A stretch of DNA of 64,000 bases from Pseudomonas gingeri. GTDB taxonomy: Bacteria; Pseudomonadota; Gammaproteobacteria; Pseudomonadales; Pseudomonadaceae. The position numbers were made by a program, and so were the translations under genes. The stretch spans positions 105,795-169,794 of the forward strand of contig NZ_JACAQA010000028.1 of NCBI RefSeq assembly GCF_013385425.1, given 5' to 3'. Shown here one piece after another: positions 1 through 8,839 of the stretch (position 1 is its first letter; each line of letters starts with the position of its first letter). Below the pieces are notes generated by a model. The model did not search any database. It worked only from the letters and a program-made list of their open reading frames with translations, and had not been told where the DNA came from.

Positions 1-1061
1 CGAAGACCAACGCCGAAGTTGCACACCGTAAACGCACCGTTCCAGGCGTATTGGTCAATGTCAAATATCCCGCCACGGCAGAAAATGGTCCGGCACAGTA
101 CCTGAGTGACTTGACCAACCCCAACGATCCGAAATCAGTATTGAAATCACTGGTCGTTGATGGCGAAGACCACACCAACGACTGGTCAATCAGCGATTTC
201 ACCATGGCCGAACTCAGGCAATGGATAGGCGGTACCACTTACGATGCCCGCGACCAGCGCCCAACCGAACTGAACGGCAAGTTGCCGATCCTGAGTTTTC
301 AGGACGTGATCGACATTGCAAAAGCCAAAAGCGCAGCGACAGGTCGCGTCATTACGGTCTATCCAGAAAGCAAGAATCCGATCTGGAACAATGCCCAAGC
401 CATTGCCAATGGTTGCGGCGTACCGGGCAGTCATCCGTTTGAGAAGGCGTTCCTCAAAACCCTCAACGACAACGACCTCAATCGCAAGGAAGCCCCGGTC
501 TTTGTGCAAAGCTTTGATCCGGGCAGCTTGAAATACCTGCGCTCTATCGGCCTGAAATCCAGAGCCGTTCAGTTGGTCGATGGAAACGGAATAAACTTCC
601 AGACGGGCGAAACCATTTTCATCACTGACAAACCCAATACGTTCGTCAGCGGCCGCCCCTATAGCTGGACCGTAGCAGGTGATCCACGCTCCTTCGGTGC
701 GATGCTGACGCCGGCAGGATTGGCCGAGGTCAAGACCTACGCCGACGGCATCGGTCCGTGGAAGCCACAGGCAATGTCGCTCACCGTTGCTGCCGCTCAA
801 GATTCGTCATCCAACCCCAGCTTGGACAAGGTCGACACCCTCAAGCCAACCCGCCTGATCAGCGACGCCCACAAGGCCAATCTGTTCGTTCATATATTCA
901 CCTTCCGCAACGAGGCGAAATACCTGGCAGGTGTCTATAAGGGGGATCCAGCGGCAGAATACCTGGCCTTTTTCCGAGCCGGTGTTGACGGTGTATTTAC
1001 CGATTTCACGCCTAACGCAGTTGCTGCCCGCACTATCTATCTTAAAGAAGTAGCGCGTTAA
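1..1061 (+). CDS. Glycerophosphodiester phosphodiesterase, 5'-truncated by the window edge
   Basis: The reading frame is open from the first complete codon (base 3) to TAA at 1059-1061, so the N-terminus lies outside the window. About 352 residues are visible. The TTG at 51 is unlikely to be the real start, because the frame upstream of it is already protein-like (KTNAEVAHRK...). Family features seen are a VYPESKNP segment (about residue 120) holding the catalytic-site Glu/Lys region, an FVQSFDP segment, and the C-terminal GVDGVFTDF motif typical of GlpQ-type TIM-barrel phosphodiesterases, which hydrolyse glycerophosphodiesters to sn-glycerol-3-phosphate and an alcohol. The GlpQ group is periplasmic; the signal peptide that would confirm this here is not in view. 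It has no partner gene in the window. Confidence 0.85.
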   Translation, partial: KTNAEVAHRKRTVPGVLVNVKYPATAENGPAQYLSDLTNPNDPKSVLKSLVVDGEDHTNDWSISDFTMAELRQWIGGTTYDARDQRPTELNGKLPILSFQDVIDIAKAKSAATGRVITVYPESKNPIWNNAQAIANGCGVPGSHPFEKAFLKTLNDNDLNRKEAPVFVQSFDPGSLKYLRSIGLKSRAVQLVDGNGINFQTGETIFITDKPNTFVSGRPYSWTVAGDPRSFGAMLTPAGLAEVKTYADGIGPWKPQAMSLTVAAAQDSSSNPSLDKVDTLKPTRLISDAHKANLFVHIFTFRNEAKYLAGVYKGDPAAEYLAFFRAGVDGVFTDFTPNAVAARTIYLKEVAR

Positions 1062-1088
1062 ACGACGCAATCCATACCCTGCTGATGG

Positions 1089-1108
1089 GGGGCTCATCCT
1101 TGAGCCCC
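1089..1108 (+). terminator. Candidate Rho-independent terminator after the phosphodiesterase gene
   Basis: Inverted repeat GGGGCTC-atcctt-GAGCCCC 28 bases after the stop codon, followed only by TT. The stem is strong but the T-tract is weak. Confidence 0.5.
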
Positions 1109-1194
1109 TTCAAGCCGCAACACTGAGAAGCCGGGGTCAAGACCACAGGTCGTTTCCAGCGCTATCCAGACCACTTCATTGCATGACTGCAGAC

Positions 1195-1746
1195 TCAGGA
1201 ATGAAAACGTTTGGGTATCATCCGTACCATCGTGTTATCGCCGACCCAATAATGGTGGAAAAGTCCTGCGCAGGCGTGTAATCCGATCAGCCAGTACCCC
1301 GCATTCCCAACCCACTCATGCCAACTTTTGAATTGCTTTGCCATATCAGGATCGAGCGCTATTGGCGAGGGGAGCATAAAGTCAAAGTACGGGATCGGCT
1401 TGCCAGCAGCACTGAGCATCAACCAGGCCAGTAGTGGGGTAGCGATCATCAGCCCATACAGTGCCAGATGAGTGATGTGGGCTAACAGCGTTTGCCAGGC
1501 AGGTGGCTTGGGCAAGATCGGCGGACTTGCTTTCAAGCGTCCTAACAGGCGCACCCATACCAAGGCGAAAATGGCCATGCCAAACACTGCATGGGTACCG
1601 AGAAAGAAACCGCGCAAGGCATCACCACGAGGAATCAACCCCTTGATTTCGATACTGGCATAAACACCGACAAAGAGCGCCAGCATTAGCCAATGCAAAA
1701 TTATCGATATTTTTGCGTAACGTTGGACGACTGTTTCGTGGGGCAT
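1195..1746 (-). CDS. Cytochrome b561 family membrane protein
   Basis: A 183-residue protein with four predicted membrane segments (about 13-32, 50-68, 92-112, 146-166). Histidines H18, H52, H143 and H157 sit in or near these helices, as expected for the ligands of two b hemes in bacterial b561 (CybB/YodB-type) proteins. Such proteins pass electrons between quinol and other carriers in the inner membrane. The start ATG has a purine-rich upstream element (AGAGG). It appears monocistronic and is not obviously linked to the two-component genes next to it. Confidence 0.88.
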   Translation of the reverse strand: MPHETVVQRYAKISIILHWLMLALFVGVYASIEIKGLIPRGDALRGFFLGTHAVFGMAIFALVWVRLLGRLKASPPILPKPPAWQTLLAHITHLALYGLMIATPLLAWLMLSAAGKPIPYFDFMLPSPIALDPDMAKQFKSWHEWVGNAGYWLIGLHACAGLFHHYWVGDNTMVRMIPKRFHS

Positions 1747-1842
1747 GACATACCTCTTTGCTTTATTGGCACATGGGTGATTTGTTCAAACCACCCCGCT
1801 CACATGAATGACGCTTGTCTACCGACTCAAAATCAGAAAAGC

Positions 1843-1873
1843 AGCGCCATCCTCAAACTTGAGTGCTGGCGCT
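1843..1873 (-). terminator. Hairpin terminator for the two-component operon
   Basis: AGCGCCA (1843-1849) pairs with TGGCGCT (1867-1873), and an inner CTCAA/TTGAG stem extends the hairpin. On the minus strand it begins 20 bases after the histidine kinase stop codon and is followed by the T-rich GCTTTTCTGATTTTG, consistent with intrinsic termination. Confidence 0.65.
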
Positions 1874-1892
1874 TGAAGCCAAATGGCGGCGC

Positions 1893-3236
1893 TCAACCGG
1901 ACAGCGTCGGCGCGAGATGAAATTGGATGGCAACTTCGAAACCATCTGTCCTGCCCGGCGCAGGTGAGGCTAGCGTCATGCTTGCCTTGACCCCATGGAC
2001 AATGGTCTTTGCGATCGCCAGGCCCAGCCCCGAACCACTGCTCTCGCTACTGCCCCTGACAAAGCGCTCGGTCAGGCGCTGCAACACCGGCTCCGGCACC
2101 GCAACCCCAGCGTTGACCACCCGCAGTAGCCCCTGGTTGGTGAGACTGACCTCGACCGGCTGATCCGTAGCGCCGTATTTCAACGCGTTCTCGATCAGGT
2201 TGCGCAACAGGATGCCGAAGGCGTCCGGATCGATTGCCGCACAAACACTGGCCCGCGCCGGAAGTTGCAAGTTGATCCGCCGACCGCTGTTCTGGTTCCA
2301 CTCATCAACCACATGGGCCAGCAAGGGAATCAGGTCCTGGGGTGTTTCGGACAGTAGCCCGCCCCCTTCGGCCTTGGCCAGTTGCATAAGCTTTTCCGAG
2401 AGCCGGACCAACTCCCGCAAGGAGCTTTCGATCTTGGTCGCACGCACGCGCAACGGCCCCTCGGGAGCTTCGTGGCGCAGTCGCTGGGTCTGCGCCAGGG
2501 TCGCGGCCAGCGGTGTACGCAGTTCATGGGCACTGTTGGCGGTGAAGCTGCGCTCCGTCTCCAACGCCTTGCGCAAGCGTTCCAGCAGGTGATTGACCGC
2601 CTCGGCCAGCGGATCGATTTCAGCCGGCAGGCGCGCCACCTTGATCGGCGACAGATCACCGACGCCACGAACCTCGACGGCCCGGCGATAGGCCAATACG
2701 CTGCGCAGGCTGATCCGCACCAACAGCCAGGTACCCAGCAGACTGATGGGAATCAGCGCCAGCAACGGCAACAACAAGGCAAACAGCGCTTCGCGCGCGG
2801 CTTCACGACGATGGCTCAGGGGCTCGGCAATCTCGATGAACACCGCTCCATGCCGCGCACTGGCGCCGTACAGGCGGTACTTTTCAGTGGTGGAAAAGCC
2901 TTCGCTCGGCGGTTTGCTGAAGATCTCCGGGCTGGCGTCATGGGACTGCATGAGGATTACACCCTCGGCATCGCGCACCCGATAAGCCAGATATTCCTTG
3001 TGCATTCTCAAGGTGGGCACGTGTTGTGCCTCGGGCGCCCGGTCACGACTGCCGATCTCCAGCACCGCCAACGGCAGGATGCGTTGCGCGGTTTCTTCCA
3101 ACGCACTGTCGAACGCTTCGTTCAGCTCATGCTGCACCACCAGCCAGGCGCCGACAGTGCCCCCCAACCACAGCAAGGTCAGGCCCAGGGTCAGGCCCAG
3201 GCCCAGGCGTTTCTGCAGGCTTGCGGACGGCTTCAT
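1893..3236 (-). CDS. Two-component sensor histidine kinase
   Basis: A 447-residue inner-membrane kinase. TM1 is at about 11-33, a periplasmic sensor region at about 35-148, and TM2 at about 150-173, followed by a HAMP-like linker. The H-box SAHELRTPL carries the phosphorylated His237. The N-box NLIENALKYG includes Asn350, and the G-box GSGLGLAI is at 401-408, so all catalytic motifs are intact. The start codon overlaps the end of the upstream response regulator gene by four bases (ATGA), which makes a co-translated pair. The layout resembles the QseC/PmrB-type kinases of the OmpR-linked class. The signal sensed cannot be read from the sequence. The divergent flavin-redox operon at 4090-7751 is a plausible target. 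Confidence 0.92.
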   Translation of the reverse strand: MKPSASLQKRLGLGLTLGLTLLWLGGTVGAWLVVQHELNEAFDSALEETAQRILPLAVLEIGSRDRAPEAQHVPTLRMHKEYLAYRVRDAEGVILMQSHDASPEIFSKPPSEGFSTTEKYRLYGASARHGAVFIEIAEPLSHRREAAREALFALLLPLLALIPISLLGTWLLVRISLRSVLAYRRAVEVRGVGDLSPIKVARLPAEIDPLAEAVNHLLERLRKALETERSFTANSAHELRTPLAATLAQTQRLRHEAPEGPLRVRATKIESSLRELVRLSEKLMQLAKAEGGGLLSETPQDLIPLLAHVVDEWNQNSGRRINLQLPARASVCAAIDPDAFGILLRNLIENALKYGATDQPVEVSLTNQGLLRVVNAGVAVPEPVLQRLTERFVRGSSESSGSGLGLAIAKTIVHGVKASMTLASPAPGRTDGFEVAIQFHLAPTLSG

Positions 3237-3892
3237 TCGCAGATCAACCGGTAACCCATGCCACGCACGGTTTCAATCATCTCCCGGCCGAGCTTTTTAC
3301 GCAGGCGGCTGATATAAACCTCGATGGTATTGCTCTCGATTTCGGCGCCAAAGGCATACAGCCGCTCCTCAAGCTGTGACTTGGACAGCAGCGCCGTGGG
3401 ACGTTGGACAAACGCCTCGAACAGCGCCCACTCACGGGCCGTGAGGTCCACGATCAGGCCGCCGCGCTGCACCGTGCGGGCACTCATATCGACCTGCAGA
3501 TCGCCGAGTCTGATCTGCGGGTTGGGATTGCCGCTGTACCGTCGGGCCACGGCGGCAACCCGGGCCGAGAGTTCAAACAGATCGAACGGCTTGACCAGAT
3601 AGTCGTCGGCACCGGCATTGAGGCCGGCTATACGTTCGGATATCTGGTCCTGGGCGGTCAGGATGATCACCGGTGTCACATCCCCCGCCGTGCGCTGCTG
3701 ACGCAGGAAGTCCAGCCCGCGACCGTCCGGCAGCATCAGGTCGAGCAGGATCAGGTCGTAAGGCGTGGTGCGCACGCTACTGCGTGCATGGTCCAGGCAC
3801 TGCACCCAATCCACGGCGTGGCCGTCGTCGGCGATCTGCTCGCGTACGGCATCCCCCAGTCCTACGGCGTCCTCGACCAGCAAAACCCGCAT
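3233..3892 (-). CDS. OmpR/QseB-type response regulator
   Basis: A 219-residue response regulator. The start was placed at ATG 3892 (MRVLLVEDA), because it is preceded by GAGAGG and begins exactly at the receiver domain; a longer frame up to 3925 adds residues with no family match. The receiver domain covers about 1-115, with acidic residue D8, phosphoacceptor Asp51 (DLMLPDG) and the VKPFD lysine. A winged-helix DNA-binding domain covers about 125-219 and contains the typical IEVYISRLRKKLG segment. It forms an operon with the downstream kinase. It is divergent from the DUF2271/PepSY/ApbE operon, 197 bases away, and probably controls it; this is an inference from position. Confidence 0.92.
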   Translation of the reverse strand: MRVLLVEDAVGLGDAVREQIADDGHAVDWVQCLDHARSSVRTTPYDLILLDLMLPDGRGLDFLRQQRTAGDVTPVIILTAQDQISERIAGLNAGADDYLVKPFDLFELSARVAAVARRYSGNPNPQIRLGDLQVDMSARTVQRGGLIVDLTAREWALFEAFVQRPTALLSKSQLEERLYAFGAEIESNTIEVYISRLRKKLGREMIETVRGMGYRLICE

Positions 3893-4089
3893 GCGGCACC
3901 TCTCGTGATGGTTGTCGTGGCACACCTTAAACGCCTTTGCTGACGTGAACCTGAAGATTCAGGTGATTGTCAGGAATGCGCTCCAGGGTATGCCACGCAG
4001 ACCTCCTCCGGCAGCTGTTTCCAAGGGTTCAGGTTGCTGTCAGCCGGCAGGTCCAGACTCTTGCCACACCGTTCAAACAGGATACCGTC

Positions 4090-4560
4090 ATGAAGACCCT
4101 CATCGCCGCAACCTGCCTCGTCGGCGCCCTCGCCCTGCCGGAGTTGGCACAGGCCCGTGAAGTGACCCTGACCACCCAGCTCAAGGACTACAGCGGTAGC
4201 GACGCCTATCTGGCGATCTACCTCACCGACGGCAACGGCCAGTACCAGAAAACCCTCTGGGTCGCCGGCCGCAAGGCCAAGTATTACCGGCATCTGAGCG
4301 ACTGGGCGCGGGGGAGCGGCCAAAGACCCGCCGAATTTGATGGGATCAGCGGCGCCAGCGTCGGCAGCGGCGACACCCTCAAGGTCAGCGTCGAGCTGGC
4401 GGACACGTTGATCGATGCCGGGTTCCAGATCCGTATCGACAGCGCCGTGGAGAACCAACGCGAAGGCCGTGCCGACGTCAGCGTGCCCCTGACCGCCAAA
4501 GGGGCGGGCAAGACAACCCTCGGTAATACCTACGTCAAGTCCTTTACCTACGACCTGTAA
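4090..4560 (+). CDS. Secreted DUF2271 protein with a likely covalent-flavin motif
   Basis: A 156-residue protein. The start at ATG 4090 (MKTLIAA) gives a Sec signal peptide of about 22 residues ending AQA; the longer frame from 3967 has no signal peptide. Residues 84-93 read DGISGASVGS. This fits the D-x-x-[ST]GA[ST]-x-x-[ST] pattern that ApbE enzymes use to attach FMN, with Ser90 as the candidate acceptor. DUF2271 proteins are known to occur with PepSY reductases and ApbE in extracytosolic flavin-redox systems, and both lie immediately downstream here. The likely role is a periplasmic flavin-carrying electron acceptor or donor. Covalent flavinylation is inferred from the motif and the neighbours. 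Confidence 0.75.
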   Translation: MKTLIAATCLVGALALPELAQAREVTLTTQLKDYSGSDAYLAIYLTDGNGQYQKTLWVAGRKAKYYRHLSDWARGSGQRPAEFDGISGASVGSGDTLKVSVELADTLIDAGFQIRIDSAVENQREGRADVSVPLTAKGAGKTTLGNTYVKSFTYDL

Positions 4561-4585
4561 CACCTGCTGTTTCCGGAGGCTGAAC

Positions 4586-6766
4586 ATGCTTCGCCAATTC
4601 CACTCACTGCCCGGCCTGATCGCTGCATTGCTGGTTATGCTCCTGGCCATCAGTGGCGCGCTGCTGTCCATTGACCCGGCCGTCGAGCGCCTGCACAGCG
4701 TTCCGAGTGCCACCGGGCAGGTCACTGTCGGGCAATTGGCCGGGCGCGTTGCCGAGCATTTCCAAGGCGTGGAGCAGATCCGCCGCACCGCGTCCGGAAC
4801 GGTAATCGTCTACTACAACCAGAACGATCAGGCCGCGATGGAAACGGTCGATCCATTGACCGGCCAAGGCCTCGCGCCCTATGCACCGTCGTCCTTTTCG
4901 CGCTGGGTGAAAGACCTGCATCGCTCACTGTTCCTCGGCACACCGGGCCATGCCGTATCCGGCGCAGGCGCGTTATTCATGCTGATGCTGTCGGTGTCCG
5001 GCGCGCTATTGCTGGCGCGGCGCCTGGGTGGCTGGCGCAATCTGCTGCGCCCGCTGCGGGGCACGTTCAGCCAGCGCTGGCATTCGGAAGTCGGACGCCT
5101 GGCCCTGCTCGGCCTGCTGCTGTCGGCACTGAGCGGGCTATACATGTCCGCCGGCACCCTGGGACTGATCGCCGACGGCAGCCAGGATGAACCGCCCTTC
5201 CCCAGTGGGATCAATGTTGCTCCGGCATTACCCGTGGCGAGTCTGCGGGCCTTGCAAACCACCGACCTGAATGATCTGCGCGAGCTGGTTTACCCCAGCC
5301 CCGACAACCCACAGGACCTGTTTTCCCTGCGCACGGCACAGGGCGACGGCTACGTGAATCCGGCCAGCGGCGAGTGGCTGTCCTATCAGCCCCATGACGC
5401 GATGCTCAGGATTTACGAATGGATTTACCAGTTGCACACGGGCGAAGGCCTCTGGTGGCTGGGCCTGCCACTCGGTGCCTGTGCGCTCTGCGTTCCCTTG
5501 ATGAGCGTGACCGGCGTCCTGCTGTGGTGGCGCCGCCGCCAGGCCGGTCCGGAGCTGAGCCACAACAGCGACGCGCAATCAGCCGACAGCGTGATTCTGG
5601 TCGGCAGCGAAAACAACAGCACCTGGGGCTTTGCCGAGGCTCTACATCGAGCCTTGCACCAGGCCGGCCATCAGGTACACAGCACCTCGATGAATGAATG
5701 GACTGGCCAATACCCTGGCGCCAAGCGTCTGTTCATTCTCACCGCGACCCATGGCGACGGCGATGCACCCGCCTCCGCTTCACAGTTCCTGGCGCGGCTT
5801 CGTGAGACCGGCCTCAACCCCGGCCAGCCCTTTGCCGTGCTGGGCTTTGGTGATCGACAGTTTGCCCGGTTCTGCCAGTTTGCCCATCAGATCCAGGACG
5901 CGATGCTGCAAGCCGGCGGCTCGGCGTTGCTGGCACTGGAAACCATCAACCGCCAATCCTCCCAAGAGTTTGCCCGCTGGGGATACGCACTGGGAGGAGT
6001 ACTGGGACAGGACCTGACACTGACTCACACGCCCGAGCGCCCGCGCACCCAGGCACTGCGATTGACGGGGCGCATCGTCTACGGCGAACAAGTGAATGCG
6101 CCAACCCAGATACTGCGTTTCAAGGCGGTCGGCGAGTTACCGAGTTTCCAGGCCGGTGACCTGGTAGGGATCCTCCCCCCGGGCAGCCCGGTACCTCGCG
6201 TCTACTCGCTGGCCAGTCGTTCGGAGGATGGCGTGCTGGAAATCTGCGTCCGTAAACATGAAGACGGCCTGTGCTCGGGGTTTCTGCATGATCTGGACAT
6301 CGGTGCGCAGATCGACGTCTTTATCCAGCCCAACCCGCAATTCCGTCCGGCATCCGGCAGCCAGCCGGTGATCCTGATCGGGGCCGGGACCGGTATCGGT
6401 CCCCTGGCCGGCTTTATCCGTAACAACAAGGACCGTAACGCGATGCACCTGTATTGGGGTGGACGCCACCCGGCCTCGGACTTTCTCTACGAACCGGAGC
6501 TCAAGCGCTATCTGGCTGACCGACGCCTCACGGCCTTGCGCGCGGCTTTTTCCCAAACCCAGGAGCGCAGCTACGTGCAGGACCGACTGATCAACGATGC
6601 GCTGTCCCTGCGCCGGCTGATTGAAAAAGGCGCCCAGGTATTGGTGTGTGGCCGTCGCGAAATGGCCAGGGCGGTGATGCAGGCGCTGGATGAAGTACTC
6701 GCGCCTCTCGACCTCAGCGTGATGACCCTGAAAGCCCAAGGACGCTACCGTGAAGATGTCTACTGA
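4586..6766 (+). CDS. PepSY membrane domain fused to flavodoxin and NAD(P)H-flavin reductase domains
   Basis: A 726-residue fusion protein with GGAGG just upstream of ATG 4586. The N-terminal half (about 1-325) is a PepSY-TM region with a first helix at 8-28 and further helices at about 128-150, 168-192 and 290-318. A flavodoxin-like FMN domain begins at about residue 335 (VILVGSENN). It is followed by a ferredoxin-NADP reductase-type module with FAD motif RVYSLASR (about 537) and nucleotide motif IGAGTGIGP (about 598). The architecture is that of the PepSY-linked sulfite-reductase-alpha-like flavoproteins: cytosolic NAD(P)H electrons pass through FAD and FMN and across the membrane, here plausibly to the DUF2271 partner. 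It overlaps the downstream ApbE gene by 17 bases. Confidence 0.88.
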   Translation: MLRQFHSLPGLIAALLVMLLAISGALLSIDPAVERLHSVPSATGQVTVGQLAGRVAEHFQGVEQIRRTASGTVIVYYNQNDQAAMETVDPLTGQGLAPYAPSSFSRWVKDLHRSLFLGTPGHAVSGAGALFMLMLSVSGALLLARRLGGWRNLLRPLRGTFSQRWHSEVGRLALLGLLLSALSGLYMSAGTLGLIADGSQDEPPFPSGINVAPALPVASLRALQTTDLNDLRELVYPSPDNPQDLFSLRTAQGDGYVNPASGEWLSYQPHDAMLRIYEWIYQLHTGEGLWWLGLPLGACALCVPLMSVTGVLLWWRRRQAGPELSHNSDAQSADSVILVGSENNSTWGFAEALHRALHQAGHQVHSTSMNEWTGQYPGAKRLFILTATHGDGDAPASASQFLARLRETGLNPGQPFAVLGFGDRQFARFCQFAHQIQDAMLQAGGSALLALETINRQSSQEFARWGYALGGVLGQDLTLTHTPERPRTQALRLTGRIVYGEQVNAPTQILRFKAVGELPSFQAGDLVGILPPGSPVPRVYSLASRSEDGVLEICVRKHEDGLCSGFLHDLDIGAQIDVFIQPNPQFRPASGSQPVILIGAGTGIGPLAGFIRNNKDRNAMHLYWGGRHPASDFLYEPELKRYLADRRLTALRAAFSQTQERSYVQDRLINDALSLRRLIEKGAQVLVCGRREMARAVMQALDEVLAPLDLSVMTLKAQGRYREDVY

Positions 6767-7751
6767 GCTGCAACGCTACAGTTTGAGTGGCGAAACCATG
6801 GGGACCCGCTACACCGCCTTGTTCTACGCCGAGGCAGGGATCGATACCGATGCCATTGGCCAGGACCTGGCGCACGCCGTGGGCCGGGTGGACCAGCAGA
6901 TGTCGACCTGGAAGGCCGACTCCGACCTCAATCGCCTCAATGCCGCCCCCGAACAGGAATGGGTGCCGGTACCCAGGGAGATGATCGGGGTGTTGTCCGC
7001 GGCACTGCGAATCAACCAGCAATCCAATGGCGCCTTTGACATCGCCGTTGGTGATCGGGTGCAGGCCTGGGGATTCGGCCCAGGCGAACAGACGGTCACA
7101 CAACCGCCGTCCGCGACCAGCCCGCCACCGGCCCGCCTGTCGGCCAGCGCGGCCCTGGTGGTCGATACACGACGCAATCAGGTGCGCAAGCGCGCCGCGC
7201 TCAACCTTGATTTGAACGGTATCGCCAAGGGTTTCGGCGTGGATGAACTGGCCCGCAGCCTGGAAGACGTTGGTATCACACAGTACCTGGTGGGTATCGA
7301 CGGCGAAATGCGCGCCCGTGGCGCCAAACCCGACGGCAGGGCCTGGGCCGTGGCCCTGGAAAAGCCCAACCGAGGCGTACGTGAAGTGATGGGGGTGATG
7401 GAGCTCAGCGACGCCGCCATTGCAACCTCCGGCGACTACCGACGGTGGGTCGATGTGGCCGGTCGATCCTACGCCCACACCATGGACCCGGCGACCGGCG
7501 CACCGCTGAGCAACAAGCTTGCTGCCGTCACCGTAGTGGCGCCCACCGGCCTGCTCGCCGACGCCTGGGCCACGGCCCTGATGGTGCTGGGCGAAAACGA
7601 AGGTCCGCGCCTGGCTCAGGAGCGCGGCATGGATGCCTTGTTCGTGTTACGCGACGGGCAGGACTTCAAGCAGATATACGTTTCTGCTGGAAAAGTCGCC
7701 TTCTTTTCGACCTCACCTGCGTCAAGCCTTTCCAATGAGCCAGGACATTAA
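6750..7751 (+). CDS. apbE: FAD:protein FMN transferase, ApbE family
   Basis: A 333-residue enzyme that attaches FMN from FAD to Ser/Thr in target proteins. The start is GTG 6750, or ATG 6756 two codons later. Family motifs seen are GETMGTRYTALFY at the N-terminus, MSTWKADSDLNRLN (about 51-64), LDLNGIAKGFGVDEL (about 153-167), ATSGDYRRW and YAHTMDPATGAPL, which binds Mg and flavin. No signal peptide or lipobox is present in either start choice, and no in-frame start exists further upstream. Most Gram-negative ApbE proteins are periplasmic lipoproteins, so a cytosolic form next to an exported target is odd. The operon context points to the DUF2271 protein as substrate. Confidence 0.92.
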   Translation: MKMSTELQRYSLSGETMGTRYTALFYAEAGIDTDAIGQDLAHAVGRVDQQMSTWKADSDLNRLNAAPEQEWVPVPREMIGVLSAALRINQQSNGAFDIAVGDRVQAWGFGPGEQTVTQPPSATSPPPARLSASAALVVDTRRNQVRKRAALNLDLNGIAKGFGVDELARSLEDVGITQYLVGIDGEMRARGAKPDGRAWAVALEKPNRGVREVMGVMELSDAAIATSGDYRRWVDVAGRSYAHTMDPATGAPLSNKLAAVTVVAPTGLLADAWATALMVLGENEGPRLAQERGMDALFVLRDGQDFKQIYVSAGKVAFFSTSPASSLSNEPGH

Positions 7752-7805
7752 TAAGGCGCCGACTGAGCGGCATAATGCGGTTCCAATCATCCAAGGAGCC
7801 GGGCC

Positions 7806-8264
7806 ATGTTGTTTTCTGCCTATACCGAAGAATCCCTCAGCGGAATCGGTCATGTCGTCCAGGACATCGAGCAAGTCAACAGACACACCGATGGGTTGCG
7901 AAACCGTCTTTCCGGTCTTTTCAAATTCACGGAGAGCCGGTTTGGCGTGAGTTTTTCCATTCCCTCGGGGAGCTACTTCCAGATTGAAGGCCACTTTGGC
8001 CTGGTCAGGGCCAACCTGGTCTATGCAAATGAGGGGAACGGGACATTCGCTCGCGTGGTGCTGCGCAAACACACGCTGGATGAGCAGGGAAAAGAGGCAT
8101 GGCCAGAAATCTGGGCGTTCAGGATTCTGAAGGATGGCGATATTTTGATGAGCGATGCTGGCCCGGTCCTCTACAACTCATGGAATACACCAGACGGGCA
8201 GAGAGACGTCGCCACTCAGCCTCTGATTGAATCAATCGTCTTGTCTGCCATGAAGCCTCGGTAA
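7806..8264 (+). CDS. Hypothetical protein, 152 residues
   Basis: ATG 7806 follows AAGGAG at good spacing, and the codon use matches that of the neighbours, so it is probably a real gene. The protein is soluble, with no signal peptide or membrane segment. It has a mixed hydrophilic N-terminus and a C-terminal half rich in aromatic and charged residues (WPEIWAFRILKDGDIL). I do not recognise a family. It lies 54 bases after apbE on the same strand and could be the last gene of that operon, but nothing ties it functionally to flavin transfer. Confidence 0.6.
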   Translation: MLFSAYTEESLSGIGHVVQDIEQVNRHTDGLRNRLSGLFKFTESRFGVSFSIPSGSYFQIEGHFGLVRANLVYANEGNGTFARVVLRKHTLDEQGKEAWPEIWAFRILKDGDILMSDAGPVLYNSWNTPDGQRDVATQPLIESIVLSAMKPR

Positions 8265-8416
8265 GCCGGCAGGTTGCACCTTCGAGGATGTTCAGGACGT
8301 GACGGTTTTCATGGTAGAGCCGCGGAAGATCTTCGAAGAGGTGTGGGAAATGGTCCCCGAGTAGAATACCTGCCCTTATTGCACTCTTTCAGAAAATTAG
8401 CGAGCCTAATCAATGA

Positions 8417-8453
8417 TAAAGGCGCGTCACGCCTTACACCTGACGCGCCTTTA
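8417..8453. terminator. Perfect 13-bp inverted repeat between convergent genes, bidirectional terminator
   Basis: TAAAGGCGCGTCA (8417-8429) and TGACGCGCCTTTA (8441-8453) are perfect reverse complements around an 11-base loop. It lies 15 bases after the stop of the minus-strand secreted protein gene and about 150 bases after the plus-strand hypothetical gene, so it can end transcription from both sides. The flanking T-tracts are short. Confidence 0.75.
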
Positions 8454-8467
8454 CAAACGCACTAAAA

Positions 8468-8839
8468 CTAGTGACCGTAAGAAGTCGTACCGCCATAAGT
8501 TTTTGTGGCGGCCGTGTTATTAACTTGCCTTACTCGGTACGTGCCTACCGCCCCCAAATACGAGGCGGTAGTACCGGTATTACCCGCAACCTGCACCCAA
8601 CTCCCCCCAGTCTGCTTGTCAATGTATAACTGCGGGGCACTCCCTGTGCCAGAAGCCGTGACAGTGGAGGCTATGTTAGCCGTGGTACAGGTCGGGCCAA
8701 TCGTGAAAGGGCCGTAAGCAATCACCATCCCATTAGCGGGAATAGTTCCAGAGTAGGTATCCTTAATTGTCAAGCAGGCCGATGCTTGAAACGATAGAGG
8801 CAGCAAAGCCATGAGAGGCAACAAAAATAAACGCTTCAT
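8468..8839 (-). CDS. Small secreted hypothetical protein
   Basis: A 123-residue protein with AGGGAA before the ATG. A clear signal peptide (MKRLFLLPLMALLPLSF...) has a cleavage site after ASA at residue 21. The mature protein begins with Cys22 and has a second cysteine at position 51, so one disulfide is possible. The remainder is rich in Gly, Thr, Ser and Ala and looks like a small beta-rich domain. The bases before Cys22 do not make a good lipobox, so a lipoprotein is less likely. I do not recognise a family. It is monocistronic with its own terminator. Confidence 0.7.
   Translation of the reverse strand: MKRLFLLPLMALLPLSFQASACLTIKDTYSGTIPANGMVIAYGPFTIGPTCTTANIASTVTASGTGSAPQLYIDKQTGGSWVQVAGNTGTTASYLGAVGTYRVRQVNNTAATKTYGGTTSYGH

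Noticed and set aside
2382..3254. Plus-strand open frame of 290 residues across the histidine kinase.
   Set aside because: Antisense to a clear kinase gene; Gln/Arg/His-rich and without motifs.
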